Of a DNA stretch of 64,000 bases, positions 34,280-47,020 are shown piece by piece. The notes beneath the pieces were generated by a model. The model did not search any database, had not been told where the DNA came from, and worked only from the letters and a program-made list of their open reading frames with translations. Within the stretch, counting starts at the first letter, position 1. Each line of letters opens with the position of its first letter. Origin of the DNA: Lunularia cruciata (taxonomy: Eukaryota > Streptophyta > Marchantiopsida > Lunulariales > Lunulariaceae); NCBI GenBank assembly GCA_948567375.1, contig OX419759.1, positions 6,230,744 through 6,294,743 of the forward strand, given 5' to 3'. The position numbers and the translations under genes were made by a program.

Positions 34280-36610
34280 ATGCGAGTCACAAAGCCAATT
34301 GAGAGTGAAATTTTCTGAAATCCAAAAGGGGTTAGAGTGTCATGTCCAAGAGAGGGGGTAGTCTTCCAACTCCAAAGAACTTGTGAGTAGATAATGGTAA
34401 GGAAGAGCAAGAAGAATTCACTTGCAATGAGGAATCTTGCAATTTGGTGATCAGATGTAGTAGCTTGAATTGAAGTCCGGAGTAGACTTTGTATTACATT
34501 CCTAGCCTAGAACTAGAATTTGATGTTTCCAAGTTTCATAGCAAAAATAGCTGCTAGTAATTGTGAGAAAGGCCACAAAGTAATAGGGAAGAGAGAGAAT
34601 CTGGCTCAATGGACCGAGTCAGATTGGAAGTTAGTCTTGGGGAATGAAGCAAGATATGCAGCCGGAGTCACCTTCTATTGGAAGTGTGAAGCTTTGGAAA
34701 AGACCAAAGAGATTAGGAACTTGTTCTTTGCTCCACAAACCAACAATGGCTACAAGGTGGAGTCCTATCACCAATTAAGCAAAGTATTGTGGATGCGCTG
34801 ATGGCAATGTTCAAGCCAAAGCAAATGACATACATGAACATGCAACATGCGGTCTTCTTCCACCAAATGTTTGTAGGAGAGAAGGTGAATTGGGCAAAGT
34901 GCTTCCATTAGAGAACAAGGCAAATGATGTTAATTGGAGGAAAAATTTGATGCCTCACTACTTCATACCATTTGCAACACATTTCTACCTTAGGCTAAAC
35001 CTATTGACAATGAAGGAGAAGCATTGGATGGTTTCACATTTCTATCCCAATTTGCAATGTGAAGCGGATGACGAGAAGCAATGATACATCTTGCAAATAC
35101 AATCCAATGATGATCATTTCACCAAGACAAGATAGAGGAAGATCATTGAAAGAAGAAGTCCAAAGACAAAGAAGCGGGCTAAACCCAAAGGACTAGTACT
35201 ACCCTTTCCACCACAAAAAACATGAAGACTAAAACTGTGAGGTAAGGAGGCGGTGATGGACCAGTCTTTAGGAACCAAGGCTGAAGGAGAGACAAAGTCA
35301 AAGAGAGAAGGCTCAAAAAAAGATGAACTCACATTATAGAGTGAAGAGTTTGGCAGTGAGAGTGAAGTTGAGGATGAAGTCCAACAATCAGTCAATGTAG
35401 GGATGAGAGAAGATGATGAGGAGGTCCATGCGGCAATCAATTGTATGGAAGGAGGAGATGCTCCTTGTTTGGATTTACATATGGAGGAGATGGACAAAGA
35501 GCCAAAGAAGGTAGTCTAGAAGGGAGTGAGGCTCAAGAGATTTTGCAGGCTGCACCTATAGGTCCAAGCAAAGTGAAGAAAGAAGAGGTGAGCTTGGAAG
35601 AGATGACATTGAAGGTACAAAGATTGTGATTGCAGGGTAAGGCCCTTGTTGAAGAAGCACCAATGGAGGTCAAGTACAAAGACCAAGAAGGAGAAGAATA
35701 CTTTGATGGTGTGCAATACTTGTCAATGATCACGTGCCCATTGTTGCTGCAGTTAAAGAAGAAGAAGAAGAAGAAGAAGAAGAAGAAGAAGAAGAAGAAG
35801 AAGAAGAAGAAGAAGAAGAAGAAGAAGAAGGAGATACAAGAAGATCATTTGGAGGTGAAGAACAAGCTGGATGTGATGATATATCTCATTGAAGAAACCC
35901 GTGAACTAAAGGCAAGGTTAACTTGAAGGGAAGAAGAAGCCATAGAACTTTGGGAGGATGCAGTCTTAAAGAAGAAGACTATGGAAAACTTACAAGAGAG
36001 TTTTGAGAGGCGTGGAAGAGATCTGGATTGTCAAGCCGAAGAGTTGAAGAATTGGAAGGCAATAGTCAAGAAGATGAAAAGTGAAGTGGGAGAAGCTCGT
36101 ATTGAAGTGATACATACAAAGGCAATGGCGGCTGTGATGGAGTAGGAGTTAGAGAGCCTGAAGAAGAGTGCAGTAAAGAAAGACCAAGCATGGTAGAGGG
36201 AATTGACGATCAGACACCAAGAGGAAGAAAGACTACAAAGTCTGGTAAGAAGTGCAAAATGTCAGATTGCCCAATATGCAGAAGAGAATAAGATGTTGGA
36301 AGTTGAGTACAAAGTTGAATTGAAGATGTATAGAGAAGAGTTGAAGGTGGAACGCTCTCATGGGTATGTATCAAAATCTATAAGAGAGATCATGGGGAGA
36401 ATGAGAGTGATCCTGAGAACAAAAGCTGAAGGGAAGTTGGAAGAAGCAAGGCTGCATGAAATGAAGTTGCTTGTGCAAGAAACTTGGGAGAGGAAGGCAA
36501 AGGACTTAGACATGAACAATTTGTTGATTTGTTTGAGGATAGTGTAGATAGGAAGATAATAGAAGTAGGAGATAATGTTTGTCTCATATTAGATTTAGGA
36601 AGATTAAAAT
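34280..36610 (+). pseudogene. Decayed coiled-coil protein gene, tandem copy 1
   Basis: Broken into several frames (34520-34801, 34890-35084, 35630-35926, 36203-36547). The N-terminal block contains WTESDWKLVLGNEA, VTFYWKCEALEKTKEIRN and later HFYLRLNLLTMKEKHWMV. A Lys run comes from a GAA tract. The C-terminal half is a long charged coiled coil (KMYREELKVERSHGYVSKSI). I do not recognise the family. It resembles repeat-borne plant proteins of unknown function. Stops and frameshifts indicate a pseudogene. Confidence 0.55.
35755..35831 (+). repeat. (GAA)n microsatellite, poly-Lys coding
   Basis: About 25 AAG/GAA triplets in frame with the coiled-coil frame. The equivalent tract in copy 2 (40796-40818) has only about eight. 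Confidence 0.95.
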
Positions 36611-38583
36611 TAGATTGACTTTGGAGTAGCATGAAGGAAGATATTAAGTACAGAGTTGTAAAAGTAGCAGTGCAAGTGTCTTCAAGTGAGTTACTTGAGA
36701 CATTAGAGAAGTGTGGGTTGTAGGATAAAGAGTAGATAGATTACTCATGTCTACAATTGTAGTTCAAAATGAAGAGATAATAGGAATAGTGGAAGGAGTA
36801 GTAGTATTAGAGAGACCCAAAGAGGGAGAAGTGTTAGGAGTAACATCGGGTTTGGAAGCCAAAGTCAAAGTTGAGATCGGATTGGATTAGTAATAGTTTT
36901 GAGATTTGAAGAGGTGGTTTGTCATTTCGGATCTGCATGTTGGAAAAGTTGTTTTAGAATGGTATTTTAGTTAGTAATTATCAAAGTGCTCTACCTATTT
37001 AAAGGAAGAATTTGTAGTGTTGTGTTGTTCAATATTCATATTTTTGAAGATGAGTAAAGCAAAATGCTATAACTCAGTGCTCATCATTTTAGCTTAATTC
37101 TAAGTATCAATCTTGTGTGTGTTTGTGAGTGTTTGGAGAAAGTCAAAGTGCAAGTCAGTGAGATTGTTGGATGTTGGATGTTGGATGTTGGATTTCACAA
37201 TTCTGTTTTCATTCTGTGTGTGTGATCTTGAGTGGATAGCAATCAAAGCAATGCCTTGATGAATTTGAGAAGAATTATAGTGTTGGTAGTATTTTGCATT
37301 GGTGAGTGCAGTACAGGGTTGATGCAAAGTGATTTTGATCAAAGAAGTTGTGCCTTTAGTGGAGGGGTGGAATAAAATTCTGAGACAAAGTTGTTTCATT
37401 GTGAAGTAGCCTTCTTCGAAAGAATCTGAATGATCATAATGAGAATTCTTTGGAAAGATTTGATGGAGTGATTATGAGTGTGTAAGTTGTGACTAGATTA
37501 CAAGTTCATGCTTGATGATTTCTTCTAGGTGTGATTTCTACCTGAAAGATTAAAGATATAATCAAAAAGAACTAAATTGTTATTGTTATTGTTATTTGTT
37601 TACTTTGTACTTGACCATTTTTGATAAGTATCTCTATGGGAAAAATGTTACTTACTAATTACTGCAAAAATGATACTTGCAATCACAATTGTTATCACAA
37701 TTCTAATATTATTTGGTTTTATTTAATTTAAAATTAATGTTTATTTTTAATTTTTAATTTGAAAATAATAACATCAAAGGTGACACTTTAAGTTTTAGAT
37801 GAATTTTTTATGGACTCTCGAACTCTCATACATTTTTACTTTTTTTACAATATATTCTAAATTCCAAATTTATATATGATCAAGATGAAACAGAAATATA
37901 ATGTAAGAAATCTTCTTCAAGGTAAGACTATATTACTTATGACATGGATGTTCAAAATTTTTTCATCCTATAAGGCAAGGACCATTTCCATAGCAGCATA
38001 CATTGAAACATTTTCTGCATGCGAGTCATAAAGATAGCCTGCTATATTCTATGTTAAAATTTGTTTGTCGATGTTACCTTCATGGAGTCGTTGAGTGTTG
38101 GCATAAAGTGCCTACATCCAACTTCAATCTCTATGGTACCATTAAATCTTTTGGTCAACATAGAGTATCATTAAGTTAAAATGCCAAAGTTAAAGTATTG
38201 TTAATTTATCTTGCGCAGTTTCAATGCAATCTTCTTTCCATAGACTATATTCAAAGCATCATGTGTGTCTAAATATCTAGAGGCTGCATGCATAGTTGAC
38301 CTTGCCAAGGGTTCCTTGGAATTTCTTGGATTAGTTTTCTATATGATTTCACCAAGAGAAAAAGCAATCATTGATTGCTTTAACATTTAGTAGGGTGGTT
38401 TTGAATTGAGAATCTCGGTATCTCTATATAAAAAGAACGATACTGGCAAAAGAAGTGAGAGTTGATTTCAAAATTGACTGAAGAATGACTACATTTCAAA
38501 GCACTATAAAATTAAGATTGTGCCGAGGGGTATAGGTCATGTCAAGAAGATATCATGTTCCTTTGAGTAGATGTTTTGCATGA

Positions 38584-41500
38584 ATGCGAGTCACAAAGCC
38601 AATTGAGAGTGAAATTTTCCAAAATCCAAAAGGGGTTAGAGTGTCACCTCCAAGAGAGAGGATAGTCTTCCAACTCCAAAGAACTAGTGAGCTGATAATG
38701 GCAAGGAAGAGCAAGAAGAACTCAATTGCAGTGAGGAGTCTTGCAATTTGGCAATTAAATGTACTAGCTCAAATTGAAGTCTTAAGTAGACTTCGTATTA
38801 CATTCTTGGCCTGGAATTGGAATGTGAATTTTCCAAGTTTCATGGCAGAAATAACTACTAGTAATTGTGAGGAAAGCCTCAAAGTAATGGGGAAGAGAGG
38901 GAATCTAGCTTGATGGACCGAGTCGGATTGGAAGTTAGTCTTGGGGAAGGAAGCGGGAGATGCAGCCAGAGTCACCTTCTATTGGAAGTGTGAAGCTTTG
39001 GAAGAGACCAAAGAGATTAAGGACTTGTTCTTTGCTCTTCAAACCAACAATGGCTACAAGGTGGAGTCCTATCGGCACTCCATTAAGCAACGCATTGTGG
39101 GCATGCTGATGGCAATGTTCAAGTTAGAGCAAATGACATACATGAACATGCAATAGGCGGTCTTCTTCAAGAGAGAAGGTAAATTGGGCAAAGTGCTTCC
39201 ATCAGAGAACAAGGCAGATGATCATTAATTGGAGGACACATTTCTTGCCTCACTAGTTTGTACCGTTTGTAGCACATTTCTACCTTGGGTTAAACCTGGT
39301 GACAAGGGAGGAGAAGCATCAAATGGTTTCACATTCCCATCCAAATTTGTGATGTGAAGTGGATGACAAGGAGCAACAACACATCTTGCAAATATGGTCC
39401 AATGATGATCATTTCACCATGATAAGATAGAGGAAGATCATGGAAGAAAGAAGTCTGAAGACAAAGAAGCATGCTCAACCCAAAGGAGTAGTACTACCCC
39501 TTCCACCACAAAAGACATGAAGACTAAAACTGTGAGGTAAGGAGGTGGTGATGGACCAGTCTTTAGGAACCAAGGCTGAAGGAGAGACAAAGTCAAAGAG
39601 TGTAATACCAAGAGCTAACCATATGATCTAGGTGTAAAATTTGGTTTCATAACATCTAAAATGATGTTATATATGATGATCAAAATAGATCAGATAGAAG
39701 TATCACCAAAAGATTACTTCTACTAATAAGGCAGAAACCAAAATAGACTTGAAGACCTTAGAACCAATAGCTAGACATATGATTTAAAGGTGAAAATTGA
39801 TTTGGTAACATTTGGAAGGATGTTACACATGATGGACTAAACAGATCAGAAAAAGGTATCACCAAAAGGGGACTTCTACTAATAGAGTAGGAACCAAAAT
39901 ATGCCTGAAAGCTTGAAATCTTTCAAGGCAATTTCGGAGGCCTAAACTGATGAATTAGGCCTTGAAAATGTGCAGATTCCCCTCCCCAATGGAGTTAAGG
40001 CTGACCTTCCGTCCCTCTTAGATTTTCTCATTGAGAGCTTTCCAATGGTACCTTTCCCATGTGATTTTGAGATTCCTATAGGAAGATTCCCTAAAAAATT
40101 CCATCCGGTCAAAGCTTGTTTGACCAACCAGATAGGACTTGGACCGACATGTCACCCATCCAAGTAAGTAATCCAAGGGTGGAGCTTGCTGACATGTCAC
40201 CTATATGTGTGCCTAATCCTATGGTGGAGCTTTCTTGGGGGAGATCCTCTTGGTCTATATAATAAAAAGAAGGTGCTCCTTTGGGGTATCGAGTGTTTGA
40301 GTGTGATTCTATGTTTTCTCTCTTCTCTTGTCCTCGGAGTATTACAAAGAGAGAGGACTCAAAAGAAGATGAACTCATATTGCAGAGTGAGGAGTCTGGT
40401 AGTGAGAGTGAAGGTGAGGATGAAGTCCAACAATCAGTCAATGCAGGGACGTGAGAAGATGATGAGGAATTCCATGCAGCATATGGAAGGAGGAGATACT
40501 CCTTGTTTGGAGTTACTTATGGAGGAGATGGACAAAGAGCTAAAGAAGGTAGTCTAGAAGGGAGTGAGATCGAAGAGATTACTGCAGGCTGCACCTATAG
40601 GTCCGAGCAAAGTGAAGAACGAAGAGGTGAGCTTGGAAGAGCTAATGTTGAAGGTGCAAAGATTGCAACCTTAGGGTAAGATCCTTGTTGAAGAAGCACC
40701 GATGGAGGTCAAGTACAAAGACCAAGAAGGAAAAGAATACTTTGATGGTGTGGAGTACTTCTCAACAATCATGTGCCCGTTGTTGATGCAGTTAAAGAAG
40801 AAGAAGAAGAAGAAGAAGGAGATACAAGAAGATTATCTGGAGGTGAAGAACAAGCTGGATGTGATGAATTATCTCATTGAAGAAACATGTGAACTGAAGG
40901 CAAGGTTAACCAAAGGGAAGAAGAAGCCAAAGAACTTCAAGTGGATGTAGTCTTAAAGAAGAAGAATGTGGAAAACTTGCAAGAGAGTTTTGAGAGGCGT
41001 GGAAGAGATCTGGATTGTCAAACCAAAGAGTTGAAGAACTAGAAGGCAATAGTCGAGAAGATGAAAATTGAAGTGGGAGAAGCTCGTATTGAAGTGATAC
41101 ATACAAAAGTGATGGTGGCTGTGATGGAGCAGGAGTTAGAGAGCCTAAGGAAGAGCATGACAGAGAAAGACCAAACATGGCAGAGGGAATTAATGATCAG
41201 ACACCAAGAGGAAGAAAGACTACAAAGTTTGGTAGAATACAAAATGTCAAATTGCCCAATATGCAGAAGAGAAGAAGATGTTGGCAACTGAGTATGAAGA
41301 CGAATTGAAGATGTATAGAGAAGAGTTGAAGGTGGAATGCTCTTGCGGGTATGCATGGGAATCTATAAGAGAGATCATGGGGAGAATGAGAGAAATGTTG
41401 AGAACAAAAGCTGAAGGGAAGTTGGAGGAAACGGGGTTGCATGAATTGAAGTTGCTTCTGCTAGAAACTTGGAAGAGGAAGGCAAAGAACGTAAACATGA

Positions 41501-41610
41501 ACAGTTTGTTGATTTGTTTGAGAGATAGAGTAGATAGAAAGATGATAGAAGTAGGAGATAATGTTTGTCTTAGATTAGATTTAGTAAGATCAAAATTAGA
41601 TAGACTTTAG
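38584..41610 (+). pseudogene. Decayed coiled-coil protein gene, tandem copy 2, split by a solo LTR
   Basis: Parallels copy 1: MRVTKPIESEIFQNPKGVRV, then MARKSKKNSIAVRSLAIWQL (38584-38913), then VTFYWKCEALEETKEIKD (38941-39156). After the LTR come the Lys-run block (40702-40950) and the coiled coil (41061-41610, with RKSMTEKDQTWQRELMIRHQ). It keeps a few codons lost in copy 1 and lacks others, so comparison of the two could define the ancestral frame. Function unknown. Confidence 0.55.
39601..40346 (+). mobile_element. Solo LTR of the first chromovirus family
   Basis: Starts TGTAATACC and ends GTATTACA, in the opposite orientation to the element at 18446, with the same TATA-like TCTATATAAT near 40253. 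Flanked by the 5 bp duplication AAGAG on both sides (39596-39600, 40347-40351). Its sequence is more diverged than the two LTRs at 18446 and 24320. It arose by LTR-LTR recombination after insertion into tandem copy 2. Confidence 0.93.
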
Positions 41611-42770
41611 AGTAGTATGAAGGAAGATATAAAGTACAAATTGTAGAAGTAGCAGTGCATATGTCTTTGGGTGAGTTACTTGAGACATTAGAGAAGAGTG
41701 GGTTGTAGGATAAAGAAGTAGATAGATTACTCATGTCTGCAAGTGTAATTCAGAGTGAAGAGATAGTAGGAATAAAGGAAGGAGTCTTAGTATTAGACAG
41801 ACCCGGAGAGGGAGAAGTGTTAGGCGTAACATCGGGTTTGGAAGCCGAAGTCAATGTTGACATCCAATTGGATTAGTAATAGTTTGAGATTTGAAGAGGC
41901 AGATATGAAGAGGTGGTTTGTCATTTTGGATCTGCATGTTGGAAGAGTTGTTTTAGAATGGTATTTTAGTTAGTAATTGTTGAAGTGCTCAACCTATTTA
42001 AAGGAAGCATTCATAGTGTTGTGTTGTTCAGTATTCATATTTCAGAAGTTGAGTAAAGCAAAGTGTTGTAACTCAATGCTGTAACTCAATGCTCATTTTT
42101 TAGCTTAATTTTGAGTATCAATCATGTGTGTGTGTTTGTGAGCGTTTGGAGAAATTCAAAGTGCAAGTCAATGAGATTGTTGGATGTTGGATTCCATAAC
42201 TCTGATTTCATTCTGTATGTGTGATCTTGAGTGGATAGCAATCAAGCAATGCCTTGACGAATCCGGGAGGAATTGTAGTGTTGGTAGTATTCTGCATTGG
42301 TGAGTGCAATACGGGGTTGACGCGAAGCAATTTTGATCAATGAAGTTGTGCCTTCACTGGAGGGGTGGAATACAATTCTAAGACAAAATCATTTCATAGT
42401 GAAGTAGTTTTCTTCGAAAGAATCTTAATCATCACAGTCAAGATTGTTTGGAAAGATTTAATAGAATTATAATTATGAGTGTGTAAGTTGTGACTAGATT
42501 GCAAGTCAGTGCTTGTTGATTTCTTCTGGACGTGGTTTCTACTGAAAAATTAAAGATACAATAAAAAAAATCAATTATTATTGTTTACTTTGAATTTGAC
42601 CATTTTTATAAGTATTTATGTGAGAACAAACTTTACTTACTACTTACTGGAAAAATGATACTTGCAGGGTTGTCATAATTCCAATATTATTTATTTACTT
42701 GAAAAATAATATTTATTTAGAATTTATTTTTAATTTGAAAATAATAACATCAAACATGACACTTTACGTT

Positions 42771-42939
42771 TAGATGAATTTTTAATGGACTCTTGAACTC
42801 TCATACATTTTTATTTTGTGCACAATATACTCTAAATTCCAAATTTATATATGTTTTAGATGAATTTTTAATGGACTCCTAAACTCTCATACATTTTTAT
42901 TTTGTGCACAGTATATTCTAAATTCCAAATTTATATATG
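42771..42939. repeat. 86 bp tandem duplication private to copy 2
   Basis: TAGATGAATTTTTAATGGAC to AATTTATATATG is repeated twice. The equivalent place in copy 1 (near 37797-37880) has a single unit. Confidence 0.85.
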
Positions 42940-43498
42940 CTCAGATGAAACGGAAATATAATGTAAGAAATCTCCTTAAGGGTAAGACTGTATTGCTTAT
43001 GACATGGATGTTCAAAAAAATTTTCCGTGCTATAAAGCAAGAGCCATTTCCATAGCACACAATGAAACATTTTCTGCATGCGAGTCATAGAGATGGCCTG
43101 CCATATTCTATGTTAAAATTTGTTTGTCTATGTTACCTTCGTTGAGTCGTTGAGTGCTGGCGCGGAGTGCCTACATCCAACGTCAATCTCTATGGTACCG
43201 TTAAATCTTTTGGTTAACATAGAGTATCATCAAGTTAAAATGCCAAAGTTAAAATGTTGTTAATCTATCTAGCGCACTTTCAATGCACTCTTCTTTCCGT
43301 AGACTATATTCGAAGCATCATGTGTGTCTAAATCTCTAGAGGCTGCTCGCGTAGTTGACCTTGCCAGGGGTTCCTTGGACTTTCTCGGATTAGTTTTCTA
43401 TATGATTTCGCCAGGAGAAAAAGCAATCATTGATCACTTTAATATTTAATAGGGTGGTTTTGAATTGAGAATCTCGGTATCTCCATAGAAAAGAAACG

Positions 43499-44814
43499 TT
43501 ACTGGTAAACTCAAAGAGAATATCGTAAAGAATCTCTGAATATTTCGATGAAATAATACTCAGTTCTGTAAAGATTGATTGTAAATTTCTCAGCTCAATT
43601 GGCAGAAAGATCAACAATAGTCTAACGCTGCACGTGGACCCAAGTGTGAATCTTTGTCTTAGTGGATGGTTTTAGTTGGTAACATAATTGACCTTTTGAA
43701 TTTCGTAATGTTCTTATGTACACGTCTCAATTGTGTTTTAAACACAATTCCAGGAAAAAGTTCCAAAGACCTTGAATTCCAGAATCGATATTTATTCCCT
43801 GAATTTCGTACCCTCCGAATTCAAGCCTAGGAGTTCAGACCCCAAACTCAAAGAACCACCCCATAACCCCAAATTGTATATTTCCTTATCCAATCTCTGG
43901 AACCCCGAATCCAATCAATTGCAAATCAACAAAGCAACCGTAACTATATAAGTTTAAAGCCAATGGGTTTAAAATATAAACCTTTTTGAAATCAAAACCA
44001 ATAGAGATTCTTTTGAAATCAAAACCAAAGGAGATTCAATGAAGGAGTAGGAAGATCCATCGCTATGTAAATTGAAACATATAAATATGGTGTATAAAAT
44101 AGTGTATTCACCAAATGGTGTGGTCCATAGAGTCATAAGTGCATCCACTCACCTTCACATGGTCAAATAACTGATTTCGTTCAACTTGTGATTTTCACGA
44201 TACCAGTTCTTACCCTTTCTCCATCTCACTCAATAGTTGTGGCGCTGGGGTTGTTATTAGAAGCAGCATTCACATCTTAAGCGTCGAAAAGAGTTTCAAA
44301 CTTATGAACGAAGGACTTATGGCAAGAATAGAAAATTGTTCCCTAAGACTTCAAATTTATTGGCAGTCATTCTGCATGAATCCAAATATTTTCCCTTAAA
44401 CGGTTGAATTTCAGAATGACTATCACTAACACCATCTCAAATACCACATCATGATTGCGAGCTTCCAAACGGGAGTAAAGATGAGTCCCCGCCGGTTCAA
44501 TAATTTCCGAGTTACACACTTAAGAGGTGATAACTGAGCGTCTATCTCGTTACACCCATAAATTTAATTTCTTAAGAGGTGATAATTCAACGTCTATCTA
44601 TTATGCATTAAACAATTGTTTCTACTAGTTTCATCAAAGACCATCGGACTCGTTACATCTATACATTTAATTTCTATATTATTTTGTACCATGAGGATTT
44701 GCCAAATTCAAATATTTTAGTACAACGGGAAAACAGTCCGACTAGGTTTAGCCTGTTTTGTTTAATGTTTTATAATTATACGGATTTGACACGTCTTTCC
44801 CTCCTTGTTATCCT
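43499..44814. other. Intergenic DNA, no gene seen
   Basis: Only short open frames without family pattern. A perfect palindrome lies at 43729-43749 (arms AATTGTGTTT/AAACACAATT around a central T). Confidence 0.5.
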
Positions 44815-45690
44815 ATGCGATTGTCTTTCTTACTTCTTGTTACTTTCTCTACCGTGATGAGGTTTTGCCTAGGTTTGGTCAATCCATCTGCATCTTCATT
44901 ACTCACTTGTGAATGTAGTCCTACACTATATGCAAAAGTGGTCCATATGACATGGTGCACTTTTGGAGGACAGAGGATAGCCATGATGCTAATAGAAACA
45001 TAATGTTTACTATGGCATGGGAGAGTGTATACTTCGCTTGGAGGGAACGTTCATATGGTTTGTAGATGACATGTGTTAGGGTAGACTTATACTTGGTCCC
45101 ATATGATCAAGTGATAATAGCGGATGTTGTGGTTACATACCTAAACGTGATACCATTTCAGAGGGAGTGATTACCCATCCCCCTGGATGGGCAGTAAGTG
45201 CGGCAGCAGCTTGCAAGGTCTCCAAGTATAGGAGTATACAACGAGGTCACCTCTTTGTTCCTCTAGCCTTGGCATTATATGGAGCATTGGACACATTTGT
45301 ATGGGAGTTATCATGTTAGGCGCCGGAGGGTACCACTTTCACTCTTATACTTTCTAATATATATAGAAGACAATGTGTATCCATTGCTCTTTGTAGGATA
45401 ATGGTTGATGCAATCTATAAGAGTGTAATCGTATTAGATAATGTTTCTTCAAATGCTCTATTATTTCTAGACCATATGTTTTGTATAACTCTGAATATAG
45501 GTGCAACAGGGCATATTTCTTCTATCCATTCTATAGGTGCTTAGCCCCATTTTGCTTATATTGTCTCACTCTTGTAGTGCTTGATGTGATCTTTCCATCG
45601 TGTGAGTTTCTATACGATCTGTCCGTCCTTTGTGTTTTCTACACGATAGCCCTTTTACTTCCATACCATTATAGAATGGTTATCTCTAAC
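44815..45690 (+). pseudogene. Third, decayed fragment of the presumed non-LTR element
   Basis: Plus-strand relative of 17525-18430: VMRFCLGLVNPSASSLLTCE, FGGQRIA, then heavily decayed sequence matching the LELYGA region, followed at 45590-45650 by the tail motif (TCCTTTGTGTTTTCTACACG). A second, weaker tail-like stretch follows at 45926-45960. Confidence 0.55.
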
Positions 45691-46169
45691 TTGTTGACTA
45701 ACTGGTCCAGATCCCATGTCTTATAGACAAGTGCAGCTGAATGACTACCTTCGTGCTTGTTGATCACGTGGATTACAATAGTACAAGTCAGTACTGCATT
45801 TCGCTAATGCACATTTTCAATTGCCTGGTTTCGAGTCGAGTGCCGTATGCCCATGGTGGTACTTACTCGCACGAGGACTGTCTTAAAGTCACAAAAGGAG
45901 GACAGGTACAGAAACAACAAGGATAAGAAAGGAAGCCCGTGAAGCCGTACAAGGAGAAACTTAAGAGCTAAAACGGGTGGATATACTTCTTGCAGTGGTC
46001 AAAGTTCTTGCAGTGGTCAAAGTGAACTACCAAAGACTTAGGTTTGGATTAGTACCAGGAAAGTCAAAAAGTCAAAATCCTTCTTCTCTGTAAATGCTCG
46101 TGGCTAGATCAATCAGCCTGGAATAACATAGGATTGGAGATCCCTTGTCGAAATTAGTTTGTGCGTTCA

Positions 46170-47020
46170 TCACTGACTTGCCGGATTTTCTTTGTGCATG
46201 AAGATTGAAAGATTTCTTTTCTGCCGACGATGCGCATACTTTTCCGAATCTTGACCTTTAATCTTTAATATGTATTCGACATATGTGAACGGCCGGTGTA
46301 GTGACGGGTGTTCTTCATCGATGAGTTTGGATGGAGCCTTGAGGATCTTAGATGGTTCTGGCTGCATTGACTATATGGTCAATTTCGGTCTATTCTCTCG
46401 GTGACGAGAACACGGTGCTCAGGGCTTTTAAATCTTCCATTGCTCAAACCCTCTCAAAATTAACCGAAGAACTCGTGTAAATGTCAAGTCACATGCCGTA
46501 CGATCTCTGTTAGTGTCTTCTTCACTCTAGGCGATGTTAGATGGAGTGTGGGATTCGCCGCACATGTCAGAGTGCGAACTGAAGCGAAAGCAAATGGCAG
46601 TGGATTTCGTGGATCACTTTCAGTTTGTAGTGGAGAAGATCGAAAATGCAGACAGGAAAAACTGCGAAGGATTTGTCCAATGCAAATCATGGAATGTCTT
46701 ATTACGCAAACCAGAAGAAGTTGGCGTACCTCAAGGGTACGCCAACGTTGACGACAACTGTTCCCCGGCTCGCGACTAGAGGAACGTCAACCCATCTATT
46801 ACCCTCGCGCACCAAAATCACGATCTGTTCTCAATAATGTCATAATGTTAGGATCCACATGAGGTCCTGCACCAACGGTAAGATCACATCGGGGACACTC
46901 TGGTTAGTAGTTGAGCGTCCGGGAACTCCTGAAAGGTTGACTTCTCCTGACCAGATACAGTGCAAGAGCTCCAAGTATTTTGAGCCCGATACCTCTCACC
47001 TTAGCCCAGAATTTCTCTCG
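46170..47020 (-). pseudogene. Remnant of a 2-oxoglutarate/Fe(II)-dependent dioxygenase gene
   Basis: Minus-strand blocks appear in the family's order. GLKILGALALYL ... LNY-stop-PECP sits near 46898-47010, the family N-Y-x-P-x-C-P motif with Gln replaced by TAA at 46906-46904. VGAGPHVDPNIMTLL follows near 46840-46880 with the H-x-D metal ligands. WVDVPLVASRGTVVVNVG is at about 46732-46800. SNGRFKSPEHRVLVTERIDR, containing the third metal-ligand His, is at 46387-46446. The tail LIDEEHPSLHRPFTYVEYIL is near 46270-46330. Frames change between blocks, and at least one stop and probable frameshifts are present. The 280 bp gap between VVVNVG and SNGRF may be an intron, because GGC|GTACCC gives a donor. 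Closest in style to GA20-oxidase/ACC-oxidase/DMR6-like plant enzymes. Substrate unknown. Confidence 0.75.
46721..46745. repeat. Inverted repeat, 10 bp arms
   Basis: TTGGCGTACC and GGTACGCCAA are separated by TCAAG. It lies at the putative exon-intron junction of the dioxygenase remnant. Confidence 0.7.

Larger units (their letters stand above)
34120..38445 (+). repeat. Tandem duplication unit, copy 1 (4.3 kb)
   Basis: Nearly the same sequence recurs at 38446-43498 once the solo LTR is discounted. The unit runs from AGTTAGAGTTGATTTCAAAA to a CGGTATCTC...ACTGG(C/T)AAA end, and the two copies abut at about 38445. No terminal inverted repeats or target duplication are obvious, so it may be a plain segmental tandem duplication of an older element. 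Copy-specific changes include a 24 bp addition forming a hairpin at 34179-34225 and a much longer GAA tract. Confidence 0.8.
38446..43498 (+). repeat. Tandem duplication unit, copy 2 (4.3 kb plus inserted solo LTR)
   Basis: Same order as copy 1, with a 746 bp solo LTR at 39601-40346. It also has a private 86 bp tandem duplication at 42771-42939 and lacks the right hairpin arm. Confidence 0.8.

Noticed and set aside
35755-35831. Poly-lysine tract as a functional nuclear-localisation region
   Set aside because: It is a GAA microsatellite whose length differs threefold between tandem copies of a decayed gene.
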